From contig DOFS01000459.1 in assembly GCA_003523945.1 (NCBI GenBank), positions 1 through 15,112 on the forward strand: a DNA stretch of 15,112 nt, written 5' to 3'. The stretch's first letter is position 1; every line of letters starts with the position of its first letter. The stretch is from Nitrospiraceae bacterium. GTDB taxonomy: Bacteria > Nitrospirota > Nitrospiria > Nitrospirales > UBA8639. Position numbers and translations under genes: made by a program. This document shows, piece after piece, positions 6,402-14,525 of this stretch. The notes under the pieces were generated by a model. It made no database searches. It had not been told where the DNA came from and saw only the letters and a list, made by a program, of their open reading frames with translations.

Positions 6402-7613
6402 TCAACCTCCACGCCCGGCCAACGAAGGGGCTTTGACCCCCAACACTGTTTTGATTTCCGCAGCGATAATTTCAGGCGGCATCGTCATTCCACCGCACAC
6501 ATGGGGACCCGCATGAACTCGCTCATTATTTTGAACCGTCGATCTTACTTCTCGGGCTAACCATCCAATTACATTAAATTCAGGAACAATGATATGCTTC
6601 GCATGCTTTGTGGCTTCCCTGATTTCCTCTCCTGGCCATGGTCGCAAGGTTTTGACCTTCACTAAACCAACCTGAATGCCTTCGTCCTCCAATATCGCAA
6701 TAGCTTCACGGCTTTGCGAAACTGCAGTGCCTGACGCCACCACAATGACATCCGCATCAGCATTTTCGGTGTCAATCAGGCCATCCATCCAGCGAATAGT
6801 GTGCTTCCGCGACCGCTCAACAGCCGCCCAAACCTCTTGTTGCCAACTCGCATGGGTAGCATAACTAATATAGTTGCTTTTCATCACGAAAGGATCTCTC
6901 ATCATGCGTACGGGAGGGCATTCCATGTCCATACACGGAACCGGTGACCGATAAGGATCGTATGGTGGCAAGCACATATCTACGGGAGTCAGATCGACCA
7001 TATCTTTCGTATGAGTCACAAAAAATCCATCGCAGCATAAGGCTAGTGGCAAATGGACATCAGGTTCTTCAGATACCATGTACCCCTTGAGGATCCAGTC
7101 ATAAAAATCTTGTGCGGTTTCCGCATGCCACACTAGCATGCCTGTTTGCATTAAGTAGGCGATTTCTAGAGTATCCGGTTGGATTGAGAGCGGTGAGTTG
7201 ATTCCTCGGCAGGTTACAATCATCTGAATTGGCAACCGCGCTCCAGCCCACATCGGGAAATTTTCCATAGCCCGCATCGTCCCTGGTCCTGCCGTAGTGG
7301 TAAATACCCTGGCGCCACCAAAGGCGGCTCCGGCACATTGAGACATGACAGCAAATTCACTTTCTCCTCGGAAGTAGTCACCAATGTAGCCTTCAGCGAA
7401 GAGCTCTCCGCACAATGCCGCAGCTTCACTTTGAGGCGTAATGGGATACGCGACCATTATGTCACAGGAGGCTCGACGAACGGCCTCTTTAATGACTTCA
7501 CTTCCGGTAAAAAACGAAGGCGTTCTTGCCGCCTCATTCATCATGTGCCAGGGATCGGTATACACCTGCTCTTTTTTGTTTTTTTGTCCTATGAAAGAAG
7601 CTTGAGCGGCCAT
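6402..7613 (-). CDS. forA: 2-oxoacid:ferredoxin oxidoreductase, alpha subunit (ForA/PorA)
   Basis: A 403-residue alpha subunit with the pyrimidine-binding domain of TPP enzymes. The signature YPITPQSE is at 56-63, followed by the GESEFAVMSQCAGAAFGGAR region and TTTAGPGTMRAMEN, which shape the active site and contact TPP with the beta subunit. A domain II-like region (ADADVIVVASGTAVSQSREA onward, about residue 285) ends with VHAGPHVCGGMTMPPE. Residues 1-33 form an extension before the conserved FFTGSEVIKEAV start of the fold. The ATG has an AAGGAGGT ribosome-binding site 7 nt upstream, the strongest in the operon. A 160-nt AT-rich gap separates it from the delta gene with no terminator seen, so it is probably co-transcribed but might have an internal promoter. 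The beta gene starts 64 nt downstream. Confidence 0.9.
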   Translation of the reverse strand: MAAQASFIGQKNKKEQVYTDPWHMMNEAARTPSFFTGSEVIKEAVRRASCDIMVAYPITPQSEAAALCGELFAEGYIGDYFRGESEFAVMSQCAGAAFGGARVFTTTAGPGTMRAMENFPMWAGARLPIQMIVTCRGINSPLSIQPDTLEIAYLMQTGMLVWHAETAQDFYDWILKGYMVSEEPDVHLPLALCCDGFFVTHTKDMVDLTPVDMCLPPYDPYRSPVPCMDMECPPVRMMRDPFVMKSNYISYATHASWQQEVWAAVERSRKHTIRWMDGLIDTENADADVIVVASGTAVSQSREAIAILEDEGIQVGLVKVKTLRPWPGEEIREATKHAKHIIVPEFNVIGWLAREVRSTVQNNERVHAGPHVCGGMTMPPEIIAAEIKTVLGVKAPSLAGRGG

Positions 7614-7773
7614 GATTTTGACCTCCTTTGTGTGCTTCAGGGTGAATTACGTTGAATTTATCGAAATTTACTAATCAAAATTAACAAACTGTTTAAAATG
7701 AAAGTATTGGGATCCAAAATGATCAAAACGTTATAGACCGCTGGCCATTCTGAAACCCCATTTCTATAACCAG

Positions 7774-8403
7774 TTATACCGGTGGAGGAACCGAACCCTT
7801 CAACTTCTTCACCCATTCTGCCAATCTGATTAATTTATCGGCAGTCGTGTCTCGGATGGACAGCATAGCATCTTCATGGCCTGCCTGGGCGCACATGGCA
7901 ATAGTATAACAGTTGGTTCCGCCACGAATGATCTTGAGGGAGAGATTTGCTTGATGGCAATGAACGCCCACAAATATGCAGGCATCGATTTTATTATGCC
8001 AAATGGTCAAATTAGGATGATTGGGGTTAATTTCAATTTCAGGATTAATTTTCGGATACTTTGGACGGTAGTCTGGCATTGGAATAAGCATGGCATGTTG
8101 CGAAGAGTCCACACTTTCCTTAATTGTTTCATATAAATATCGAATGGCCTTGGCTTTTTTAGCAGCTTTTTCATTCCATGCCCAGAGAACTAAGGGTCCT
8201 GGAAAAATTGTGGGAACTTTAGCCGAAAGAAGCTGTCTCGCAGCCTGCTCCATCGCCTCTTCTTCAGTAACAATGGTGCCATGGATTGAACCTTGTCCGG
8301 GATCTGGAAGACGAATCCCCATGGAGGCCGCCGATGGTGGTAAAAAATGTTCGGGGCCTGGCATTACCCTATAAGAAGTTGTCATCGTACCATTTGTCTC
8401 CAT
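7774..8403 (-). CDS. forD: 2-oxoacid:ferredoxin oxidoreductase, fifth (delta) subunit of the ForD/PorD type
   Basis: A 209-residue cytosolic protein assigned as the delta subunit specific to the five-subunit enzymes of Hydrogenobacter, Aquificales and Nitrospirota. The assignment rests on its size (about 23 kDa, against about 24 kDa known for delta), its position immediately upstream of alpha, and a conserved-looking Cys/His patch: C142, H148-C149-H150-Q151, C165 and C171 (IFVGVHCHQANLSLKI, then GTNCYTIAMCAQAG). Its role in the complex is not well understood. The patch could hold a metal or cluster, but this is inference. No clear Shine-Dalgarno sequence precedes the ATG at 8403; a start at Met7 (8385) is possible. 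It is the first gene of the operon, about 160 nt after the predicted promoter. Confidence 0.75.
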   Translation of the reverse strand: METNGTMTTSYRVMPGPEHFLPPSAASMGIRLPDPGQGSIHGTIVTEEEAMEQAARQLLSAKVPTIFPGPLVLWAWNEKAAKKAKAIRYLYETIKESVDSSQHAMLIPMPDYRPKYPKINPEIEINPNHPNLTIWHNKIDACIFVGVHCHQANLSLKIIRGGTNCYTIAMCAQAGHEDAMLSIRDTTADKLIRLAEWVKKLKGSVPPPV

Positions 8404-8571
8404 TTAAAAAATTGCACAACACCGCAGGACCAATCTATTTACTGTAAGAAGGCATGAAGCAATACTCAAGACCGAAAAAGACCCACGTGTCCAAAATCTT
8501 AGACTTTTTGAGAAGAAACTTATGAGTCTTTTGCCCTATACTAATATTCCTCACCCCAATAAACGTGGGAT
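8404..8571 (-). promoter_or_regulatory. 5' leader of the oxidoreductase operon (about 160 nt)
   Basis: This is the presumed untranslated leader between the predicted start near 8565 and the delta ATG. It is AT-rich with no recognised riboswitch and no Shine-Dalgarno sequence before the ATG. A 7-bp inverted repeat (TATACTA at 8537-8543, TAGTATA at 8571-8577) links the -10 box to the early leader with 27 bp between the arms. A frame crossing it (8435-8641) looks like chance. Confidence 0.35.
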
Positions 8572-8601
8572 AGTATAAGAAGGCCCTGTAAATATTGTCA
8601 A
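8572..8601 (-). promoter_or_regulatory. Predicted sigma70-type promoter of the oxidoreductase operon
   Basis: On the minus strand a consensus TTGACA (8601-8596) is separated by 18 bp from TATACT (8577-8572; five of six matches). This is among the best promoter matches in the window and sits upstream of the first gene of the cluster. Confidence 0.7.
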
Positions 8602-8722
8602 TTTTGATAATTAATGTCAGAAGAAGCGGGTAATATCTCACAATTGCCCCTCATAGTCATCTCAACCGTTTTTTTTATGTTTAGAGGAAAAAGGCTTGTG
8701 TTGAGAAAAAAAGAGGGGGGAG

Positions 8723-8744
8723 AAAAATCAAAACCCACGATGGG
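8723..8744 (-). terminator. Weak terminator candidate after the membrane-protein gene
   Basis: On the minus strand a short CCCA-TCG-TGGG hairpin (8744-8734) is followed by TTTTGATTTTT. A longer imperfect stem using GAGCCCAC further upstream with GTGGGTTTT is also possible. It falls just after the stop at 8762 and before the next promoter at 8601. The rest of 8602-8761 holds nothing recognisable. Confidence 0.35.
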
Positions 8745-8761
8745 CCAGAGGATAAAAGGTG

Positions 8762-9241
8762 CTAGTGGGCTCTTATTTCCAAAATGTCATATCGCCACCT
8801 AGCTTCTCCAATAATTTTTGGTACCGTTGAAAATGGTATGGTTATAGAAAAATCTCTTGCCTGGTTCGGCGGAACTTCTATGGAGAACTCAACGTCTTCT
8901 TGGCCAACAATTTCACATTCTGCCTTATGACAATCCTCAATTGTAGCCTGGAGAGTAACGGAAATTATGGTAAAAATCTGGGCAGTATTTTGAAGTCGGC
9001 CGGTCACCACAAACGACCGGGAGTTCAGGCCTGGTCGAACCTGCATGAGAGAAAGTTGAGCCTGTCCAAGAGGAATCCTCTGAAATTCCAACTTCCGTTC
9101 CTGGGTATCCTGCCAAACGATAAATCCGATAGCTCCAAACAGGACCATGAGCGTCATTCCCAGGGCTCGACGAAATTGTGGCATATAGGTCGCCGCCACA
9201 ATCATTATTAATATTAACAGGATAACGGCAATGGGTAGCAT
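8762..9241 (-). CDS. Two-helix membrane protein with an exported or cytosolic beta-type domain, unrecognised
   Basis: The 159-residue protein begins with two hydrophobic segments (about 3-19 and 26-43) separated by a short basic loop (QFRRA), forming a membrane hairpin or anchor. The remainder (50-159) is soluble and beta-rich, with SRSFVVTGRLQN near 74-85 and EFSIEVPPNQARDFSITIPF near 118-137, resembling the FxLYD-type immunoglobulin-like domain that follows membrane anchors in many hypothetical proteins; this resemblance is weak. Two Cys lie close together (CHKAEC, 104-109). No Shine-Dalgarno sequence is seen before the ATG. It is divergently oriented to the cysQ-like gene with an intergenic region of about 90 nt. 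Function unknown. Confidence 0.7.
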   Translation of the reverse strand: MLPIAVILLILIMIVAATYMPQFRRALGMTLMVLFGAIGFIVWQDTQERKLEFQRIPLGQAQLSLMQVRPGLNSRSFVVTGRLQNTAQIFTIISVTLQATIEDCHKAECEIVGQEDVEFSIEVPPNQARDFSITIPFSTVPKIIGEARWRYDILEIRAH

Positions 9242-9334
9242 AAATGTTATCTATGGGAGATTGGAGAAAAACTCTCTTTTCCCCATGAAACCCCTAACCT
9301 TTCTTTCATTCTCAAGTATTCATTGGAAAAAACA

Positions 9335-10159
9335 ATGCCAAATTTGACTCGTGAAATCGAAATAGTCTCTAAACTGGCTCGGAAGGCCGGAGAGGTTATC
9401 ATGAACATCTATCAAAAAAATTTCACAGTCATGTACAAAGGTATTAACGACCCCGTTACCCAGGCCGATCAACAGGCCAATGCCCTTATCGTAGATGAAT
9501 TACACACCCGTTTCCCACACGATTCTATCGTGGCAGAGGAAAGCCCCTTTCCCTCTAACCCTTTGACGACAGGCCGAGTCTGGTATGTAGACCCCCTGGA
9601 TGGAACGAAAGAGTTTATTGCACGCAACGGGGAGTTTTCCATCATGATCGGACTCACCATTGATGCTCGCAGCAAACTTGGCGTCGTCTATTGGCCTGCC
9701 CGCGACCACCTCTATGCCGGCCTGACGGATAAGGAGGCCTGGATAGAATGTAACGGGTTAAGCCAGAAACTCTCAGCTCTCGAATCCAAATGCCCCCCCA
9801 ATATTTCGCTAGTCACCTCTCGTTCCCATCGATCGCCAATTCTTTCGACAATTCAACAATCATTGCACATCCACAATGAACAACACCTGGGAAGTGTAGG
9901 ACTGAAAATTGGTCATATTGCTCAAGGAAAAGCTGACGTCTACATTGAACCCAGTCCGTTTACTAGGGCATGGGATGCCTGTGCACCTGAAGCTATTTTG
10001 CGGGGGGCCGGTGGGTATTTTACCGACATACACGGAGAACCCATCCAATACGGGCTTAATAATTTTCGTAATCTTCATGGGTTGGTCGGAAGCACTCAAG
10101 ACTGTCATCAGCGTGTGATTCAAGCCTTGACGGGCCGGTGTTGCTCGTGTGAAGGTTGA
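9335..10159 (+). CDS. cysQ: 3'(2'),5'-bisphosphate nucleotidase CysQ-like (inositol monophosphatase superfamily)
   Basis: A 274-residue member of the Mg-dependent, Li-sensitive phosphatase superfamily. In ATG numbering the metal sites are E68/E69 (VAEES), the motif WYVDPLDGTKEFI with D86, D89, G90 and T91, and WDACAPEA at 213-220. The run DPLDGTKEF is the CysQ/BPNT1 version of the motif; inositol monophosphatases more often have DPLDGTxNF. The expected reaction is hydrolysis of 3'-phosphoadenosine 5'-phosphate to AMP and phosphate, removing the by-product of sulfate assimilation. An in-frame TTG at 9323 could add four residues, but the ATG at 9335 fits the family better; neither has a strong ribosome-binding site. 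The stop codon overlaps the -35 box of the next promoter. Confidence 0.85.
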   Translation: MPNLTREIEIVSKLARKAGEVIMNIYQKNFTVMYKGINDPVTQADQQANALIVDELHTRFPHDSIVAEESPFPSNPLTTGRVWYVDPLDGTKEFIARNGEFSIMIGLTIDARSKLGVVYWPARDHLYAGLTDKEAWIECNGLSQKLSALESKCPPNISLVTSRSHRSPILSTIQQSLHIHNEQHLGSVGLKIGHIAQGKADVYIEPSPFTRAWDACAPEAILRGAGGYFTDIHGEPIQYGLNNFRNLHGLVGSTQDCHQRVIQALTGRCCSCEG

Positions 10160-10185
10160 CACCTTTTTCCGTCGATTCTTAGAAT
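10156..10185 (+). promoter_or_regulatory. Predicted sigma70-type promoter of the trmFO-xerC-hslVU operon
   Basis: Consensus TTGACA (10156-10161) overlaps the TGA stop of the cysQ-like gene (10157-10159). TAGAAT (10180-10185; five of six matches) follows after 18 bp. Transcription would start near 10192, about 47 nt before the trmFO ATG. Confidence 0.65.
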
Positions 10186-10238
10186 TTATTCTTTAATACC
10201 TTTTCAGCGACTTATTCCATAATCATTCTCCCACAAAC

Positions 10239-11555
10239 ATGAGAACAGACCTTGTCATTATCGGAGGCGGCTTGGCCGGATCAGAGGCGGCTTGGCAGGC
10301 GGCCAACTCTGGAGCCAGAGTGACTCTGCATGAAATGCGGCCTAAGGAAGAGACAGCCGCACATAAGACCGATCACCTAGCCGAGATTGTCTGCTCAAAC
10401 TCCTTGGGATCGAATGATCCTCTTAGCGCACCTGGAATGTTGAAAGAGGAAATGCGGCAATTGAATTCCTTGATTATTCGAATTGCCGATGAGGTGCGGA
10501 TCCCAGCAGGAACAGCATTGGCGGTGGATAGAGAGCAATTTTCCTTCAAGGTGACCCAGGCGCTATCAGAGCACCCGAATATAAAAATTCTTCGAGAAGA
10601 GATCCATGAAATTCCAGAGGATGCGCTGTGCATTATTGCCACCGGCCCCTTGACGTCACCCAAACTGTCTGAGGCAATCATCCAGTTCACCCAATCAAAA
10701 AACCTGTTTTTCTTTGACGCCATTTCACCAATCGTGGATGCGGATTCGCTCGACACAGACCGAACGTTTCTGGCATCCCGCTATGAAAAAGGCACGGCAG
10801 ACTATGTCAATTGTCCGATGGACGAAGCCACCTATAACGCTTTTTTTAATGCCTTGATCGAAGCCGACCGGGTCCAGCCAAAATCTTTCGAGAACGTGCC
10901 GTATTTTGAAGGGTGTCTCCCAATTGAGGTCATGGCCGATCGTGGTCGCCAGACCTTATTGTTCGGTCCTCTCAAGCCGGTGGGATTAATTGACCCTAAA
11001 ACCGGCCAACGGCCCTATGCTGTGTTACAATTACGTCCAGAAAACGCTCATGGCACCTGTTATAATCTGGTAGGATTTCAAACCAAACTCACTTACCCGG
11101 AACAACGAAGAATTTTCAGAATGATCCCAGGCTTGGAGCAGGCCGAATTTTTGAGATTAGGAAGCATCCACCGAAATACATATATCAATGCACCCATCCT
11201 CCTACAAGACACCCTGCAAGTGAAAAAACAACCGCGCATCTTTTTTGCCGGACAATTAGTTGGCGTCGAAGGATATGTAGAAGCTGCGGCCAGCGGAGGA
11301 ATAGCTGGAATCAATGCCGCTCGCATTTTATCAGGCCGTTCCCCTGTCACCCCCCCGCCCTCTACCGCCCATGGGGCACTTCTCCATTACATTACGACCT
11401 GTGAGCCCAAGTTCTTTCAACCGATTAACTCCAATTTCGGGCTGTACCCGCCACTTGATACGCCGGTGCGAGACAAACAGAAAAAACGACAACTCATCCA
11501 AGAACGGGCCACTACCCATTTCAACACATGGATGACGCAATCCGGTCTTTCGTAA
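10239..11555 (+). CDS. trmFO: Methylenetetrahydrofolate-tRNA-(uracil-5-)-methyltransferase TrmFO
   Basis: A 438-residue flavoprotein of the small GidA-like family that makes m5U54 (ribothymidine) in the tRNA T loop using methylene-THF and FADH2. The FAD-binding loop is at the very N-terminus (VIIGGGLAGSEAAW, 6-19). The conserved cysteines C52 (EIVCSNSLGS) and C226 (FEGCLPIEVMA) match the catalytic Cys53 and Cys226 of the B. subtilis enzyme. The C-terminal FAD contact region reads FFAGQLVGVEGYVEAAASG. Length and motif order are normal. No Shine-Dalgarno sequence is seen in the 47-nt predicted leader. The last 28 nt overlap the xerC start. Confidence 0.97.
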   Translation: MRTDLVIIGGGLAGSEAAWQAANSGARVTLHEMRPKEETAAHKTDHLAEIVCSNSLGSNDPLSAPGMLKEEMRQLNSLIIRIADEVRIPAGTALAVDREQFSFKVTQALSEHPNIKILREEIHEIPEDALCIIATGPLTSPKLSEAIIQFTQSKNLFFFDAISPIVDADSLDTDRTFLASRYEKGTADYVNCPMDEATYNAFFNALIEADRVQPKSFENVPYFEGCLPIEVMADRGRQTLLFGPLKPVGLIDPKTGQRPYAVLQLRPENAHGTCYNLVGFQTKLTYPEQRRIFRMIPGLEQAEFLRLGSIHRNTYINAPILLQDTLQVKKQPRIFFAGQLVGVEGYVEAAASGGIAGINAARILSGRSPVTPPPSTAHGALLHYITTCEPKFFQPINSNFGLYPPLDTPVRDKQKKRQLIQERATTHFNTWMTQSGLS

Positions 11556-12502
11556 TGTACCTTCAATTGGAACGGGGAGTTTCGCCGGAAACAAGCCGAA
11601 GCTATCAGTCCGACCTCAAACAATTCGTAGCGCACATTCGGCACACGGACACTGCGAACGTGGTTCTTCAGCCGGGGGCAATTGACTCACTCCATATTCG
11701 ATCCTATCTCAAGAGCCTCAGTGATCAAGGATTAAAAAAAACCTCACTAGCCAGAAAACTGGCATGTCTGAAAAGCTTTTTTCGTTTTTTAGTTGAAGAC
11801 GGACGAGTTCCGCGTAATCCAGCATCCACCGTTCGTTCACCTCGACAAGGGACACGTCTTCCTACTGTCCTCACCAAAGACGAAGCCAATACCCTGTTAG
11901 ACGCATCAACATCCCAGAAATGGATTGACTTGAGAAACCACGCCATTTTAGAAACTCTTTACGCCAGCGGGGCCCGGGTATCAGAACTGGTCGGGTTAAA
12001 TTGTGGAGACGTGGATCTGGGAGCCAGATCCATCCGACTGCGTGGCAAAGGGAAAAAAGAGCGGATGGTGCCTATTGGCGCCGTGGCTGCTGATGCCATC
12101 TTGGAATATCAACGTCATCTGGCTCACAGGAACAAAATGGTACAAACCGGAACATCGGCTCGACTCCTGCCCCACTCAGGATCGCAACCTCTTTTTCTCA
12201 ATGCTCGAGAAGGGCGGTTGAGCGCTCGAAGCGTCGAACGCATGATGAAGCAAGAAACCGAACACCGTTTCAATAAGACGGTCACTCCCCACACCCTGCG
12301 ACATTCCTTTGCCACCCACCTCCTGGATGAGGGGGCCGACCTGCGAGCCATCCAAGAACTCTTGGGGCATGCCTCGCTCGCCACAACCCAAAAATACACC
12401 CATGTGGCGACCGACCAACTCATGGCCGTTTACGACCGGGCGCACCCCCGATCCGGCTCTTCTCACTCCACACCCTTAGAAGGAGACCCTCTCAAACGAT
12501 GA
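11528..12502 (+). CDS. xerC: Tyrosine recombinase XerC-type
   Basis: A 324-residue tyrosine recombinase with all six active-site residues: R150 (ASGARVSE), K174 (RGKGKKER), H255 and R258 (TPHTLRHSF), H281 (LGHAS) and the nucleophile Y290 (TQKYTHV). The N-terminal SAM-like core-binding domain covers about 1-90 ([17 protein letters not shown]). With a XerD partner it would resolve chromosome dimers at dif. The chosen ATG gives the normal family N-terminus but overlaps trmFO by 28 nt. A second in-frame ATG at 11555 shares the A of the trmFO stop (TAATG) and would cut off the first helix residues. Context (trmFO, hslVU) is the classical housekeeping xerC locus of many bacteria, so this is not a mobile-element integrase. 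The C-terminus carries about 15 extra residues after the active-site Tyr region. Confidence 0.95.
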   Translation: MDDAIRSFVMYLQLERGVSPETSRSYQSDLKQFVAHIRHTDTANVVLQPGAIDSLHIRSYLKSLSDQGLKKTSLARKLACLKSFFRFLVEDGRVPRNPASTVRSPRQGTRLPTVLTKDEANTLLDASTSQKWIDLRNHAILETLYASGARVSELVGLNCGDVDLGARSIRLRGKGKKERMVPIGAVAADAILEYQRHLAHRNKMVQTGTSARLLPHSGSQPLFLNAREGRLSARSVERMMKQETEHRFNKTVTPHTLRHSFATHLLDEGADLRAIQELLGHASLATTQKYTHVATDQLMAVYDRAHPRSGSSHSTPLEGDPLKR

Positions 12503-13035
12503 AGATTCGATCCACGACAATTCTGTGCGTCCGCAAAGGGGCCACAGTGGCCATGGGCTGTGATGGCCAGGTCACCGTCGGCACTACCATTATGAAAAGT
12601 AATGCCAGGAAACTCCGGAAAATGCATCAGGACCAGGTTCTCACTGGCTTTGCCGGGGCGACTGCGGATGCATTTACCTTATTTGAAAAATTCGACACGA
12701 AGTTAGAAGAATATCGGGGGAACTTGACCCGAGCTGCCGTTGAACTTGCGAAGGATTGGCGAACCGACCGGGTCCTGCGACGATTGGAAGCACTCTTAGC
12801 GGTAGCCGACCGGGAGCATTCCTTTATTATCACCGGCACGGGGGATGTGGTCGAACCTGAAGATGGGATTTTGGCCATTGGATCAGGAGGACCCTACGCC
12901 TTATCTGCCGCTCGAGCCCTTCTGGGTCATACCGAATTACGACCGTCCCAGGTTGTGGAACAGAGCATGCGAATTGCCGCCGGAATTGATATTTATACCA
13001 ACCATCACCTTGTCATTGAGGAGTTATCGTCATAA
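12499..13035 (+). CDS. hslV: ATP-dependent protease HslV (ClpQ), proteolytic subunit
   Basis: A 178-residue N-terminal-nucleophile hydrolase related to the proteasome beta subunit. The start reads MKIRSTTIL; removal of the first five residues would expose T6 as the catalytic threonine, with the following T7-I8 as in the family. GCDGQVTVG (20-28) corresponds to the conserved GDGQVT segment, with Cys where Gly is more common, followed by [10 protein letters not shown]. The C-terminal [12 protein letters not shown] matches the family end. It forms a dodecamer that works with HslU. Its ATG overlaps the xerC TGA by 4 nt (ATGA), and AAGGAGA lies 11 nt upstream. Confidence 0.97.
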   Translation: MKIRSTTILCVRKGATVAMGCDGQVTVGTTIMKSNARKLRKMHQDQVLTGFAGATADAFTLFEKFDTKLEEYRGNLTRAAVELAKDWRTDRVLRRLEALLAVADREHSFIITGTGDVVEPEDGILAIGSGGPYALSAARALLGHTELRPSQVVEQSMRIAAGIDIYTNHHLVIEELSS

Positions 13036-13038
13036 CGT

Positions 13039-14442
13039 ATGGAACAACAGACTTCACCAACACCCAAAAACTTGGACTCCCTCACTCCACGCCAAATTGT
13101 GGAGGAGTTGGATCGCTATGTCATTGGACAACGGGACGCCAAGCGCATGGTCGCCATCGCGTTACGAAACCGCTGGCGGCGCCAACAGCTCAGCCCGGAA
13201 CTGCGTGATGAAATCGTTCCCAAAAATATCATCATGATTGGCCCGACCGGAGTTGGGAAAACCGAAATTTCCCGACGAGTCTCAAAATTGGCAGATGCGC
13301 CATTCATTAAAGTTGAGGCCTCCAAATTTACCGAGGTGGGATACGTCGGCAGGGACGTGGAATCTCTGATTCGTGACCTCACAGATTTATCCATCAATAT
13401 GGTCAAGACCGCTTACCTGGAGAAGGTCCAAAAGAAGGCTGAAGACATGGCGGAAGAGCGGGTCTTAGATATGCTGCTTCCACCCTCGCCTTCGAGTCCC
13501 TCGTTTGAGACCACGGAAGAGTCAACAGAGGCTCCCACACAACAGAAACAGGATCAACAAGAATCGACCCGGTCAAAACTTCGTCTTCAGCTGCGCGAGG
13601 GGAAATTGGATAATCGATTGGTGGAAATAGAAATCAAAGAACGGGGAGGACTTCCTGTTGGAATCATTTCCAATATCGGGGGGATGGAAGATCTAGAACA
13701 CAATCTTCGAGATATGCTCGGAGGGATGATGCCCGGTAAAAAGAAAAATCGCCGGATGAAAGTCTCAGAAGCCCTGAAATTCATGGCCCAAGAAGAAGCG
13801 CAAAAACTGATTGACATGGAGGAAGTCACCAAGGAGGCCATTACCCGTACGGAACAATCGGGTATCGTCTTCCTGGACGAGATTGACAAAATTGCCGGAC
13901 GAGAGAAACACACAGGCCCCGACATTTCCCGGGAAGGCGTGCAGCGGGACCTCCTCCCGATCGTGGAAGGATCAACCGTCAATACCAAGCACGGGCCGGT
14001 CAAAACTGATCATATTTTATTCATTGCCGCTGGAGCATTTCACGTGGCCAAACCCTCGGACTTGATTCCGGAATTACAAGGCCGTTTCCCTATCCGGGTA
14101 GAATTGGAACCCCTCACAAAGGATGACCTCATCCGCATTTTAACCGAACCCAAAAACGCCCTGGTTAAACAATACCACGCCTTGCTGAGCACAGAAGGGA
14201 TCGCGTTGGAATTTACCAAAGACGGGATTGAAGAAATTGCCGCAACCGCTGTGCAGGTGAATGACCGAACCGAAAACATCGGCGCACGACGACTCTTCAC
14301 GATTGTGGAGCGGTTATTGGAAGATATCTCGTTTGAAGCGCAGGATCTTCAGGAAAAAAAGGTCGTGATCAACGCACAGTATGTTCGCGACCACCTCCAA
14401 AGCATTGTGAAAGACGAAGACCTCAGCCGTTTCATTCTCTAG
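13039..14442 (+). CDS. hslU: ATP-dependent protease ATPase subunit HslU (ClpY)
   Basis: A 467-residue AAA+ unfoldase. It has Walker A G68-PTGVGK-T75, pore loop GYVGRD (101-106), Walker B IVFLDE (276-281), the arginine region GRFPIRVEL, sensor 2 IGARRL (414-419) and the C-terminal tail EDLSRFIL, which docks into HslV to activate it. The inserted I-domain (about 110-250) contains a low-complexity Pro/Ser/Glu/Gln stretch at 148-178, making the protein a little longer than the 443 residues of E. coli HslU. The gene starts 3 nt after hslV. It unfolds substrates with ATP and feeds them to HslV in the cytosol. Confidence 0.98.
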   Translation: MEQQTSPTPKNLDSLTPRQIVEELDRYVIGQRDAKRMVAIALRNRWRRQQLSPELRDEIVPKNIIMIGPTGVGKTEISRRVSKLADAPFIKVEASKFTEVGYVGRDVESLIRDLTDLSINMVKTAYLEKVQKKAEDMAEERVLDMLLPPSPSSPSFETTEESTEAPTQQKQDQQESTRSKLRLQLREGKLDNRLVEIEIKERGGLPVGIISNIGGMEDLEHNLRDMLGGMMPGKKKNRRMKVSEALKFMAQEEAQKLIDMEEVTKEAITRTEQSGIVFLDEIDKIAGREKHTGPDISREGVQRDLLPIVEGSTVNTKHGPVKTDHILFIAAGAFHVAKPSDLIPELQGRFPIRVELEPLTKDDLIRILTEPKNALVKQYHALLSTEGIALEFTKDGIEEIAATAVQVNDRTENIGARRLFTIVERLLEDISFEAQDLQEKKVVINAQYVRDHLQSIVKDEDLSRFIL

Positions 14443-14525
14443 ATTCTGACTTTCGTTACTATAGCTATTATTTCCCTTTTGCCTGTACTATTTCCCCGAA
14501 ACCCTGGAGCCAATGAGTACGTTTC

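Noticed and set aside
7765..7778. TATAAC-CA-GTTATA inverted repeat at the delta stop codon
   Set aside because: Short, AT-rich, overlaps coding sequence and has no T-tract, so neither a terminator nor a convincing operator.
8435..8641. Minus-strand frame of 68 codons
   Set aside because: It spans the consensus promoter of the oxidoreductase operon and has no ribosome-binding site; a chance frame in AT-rich DNA.
11528..12502. Tyrosine recombinase as evidence of a mobile element
   Set aside because: Its place between trmFO and hslVU is the housekeeping xerC locus; no attachment repeats or cargo genes are nearby.
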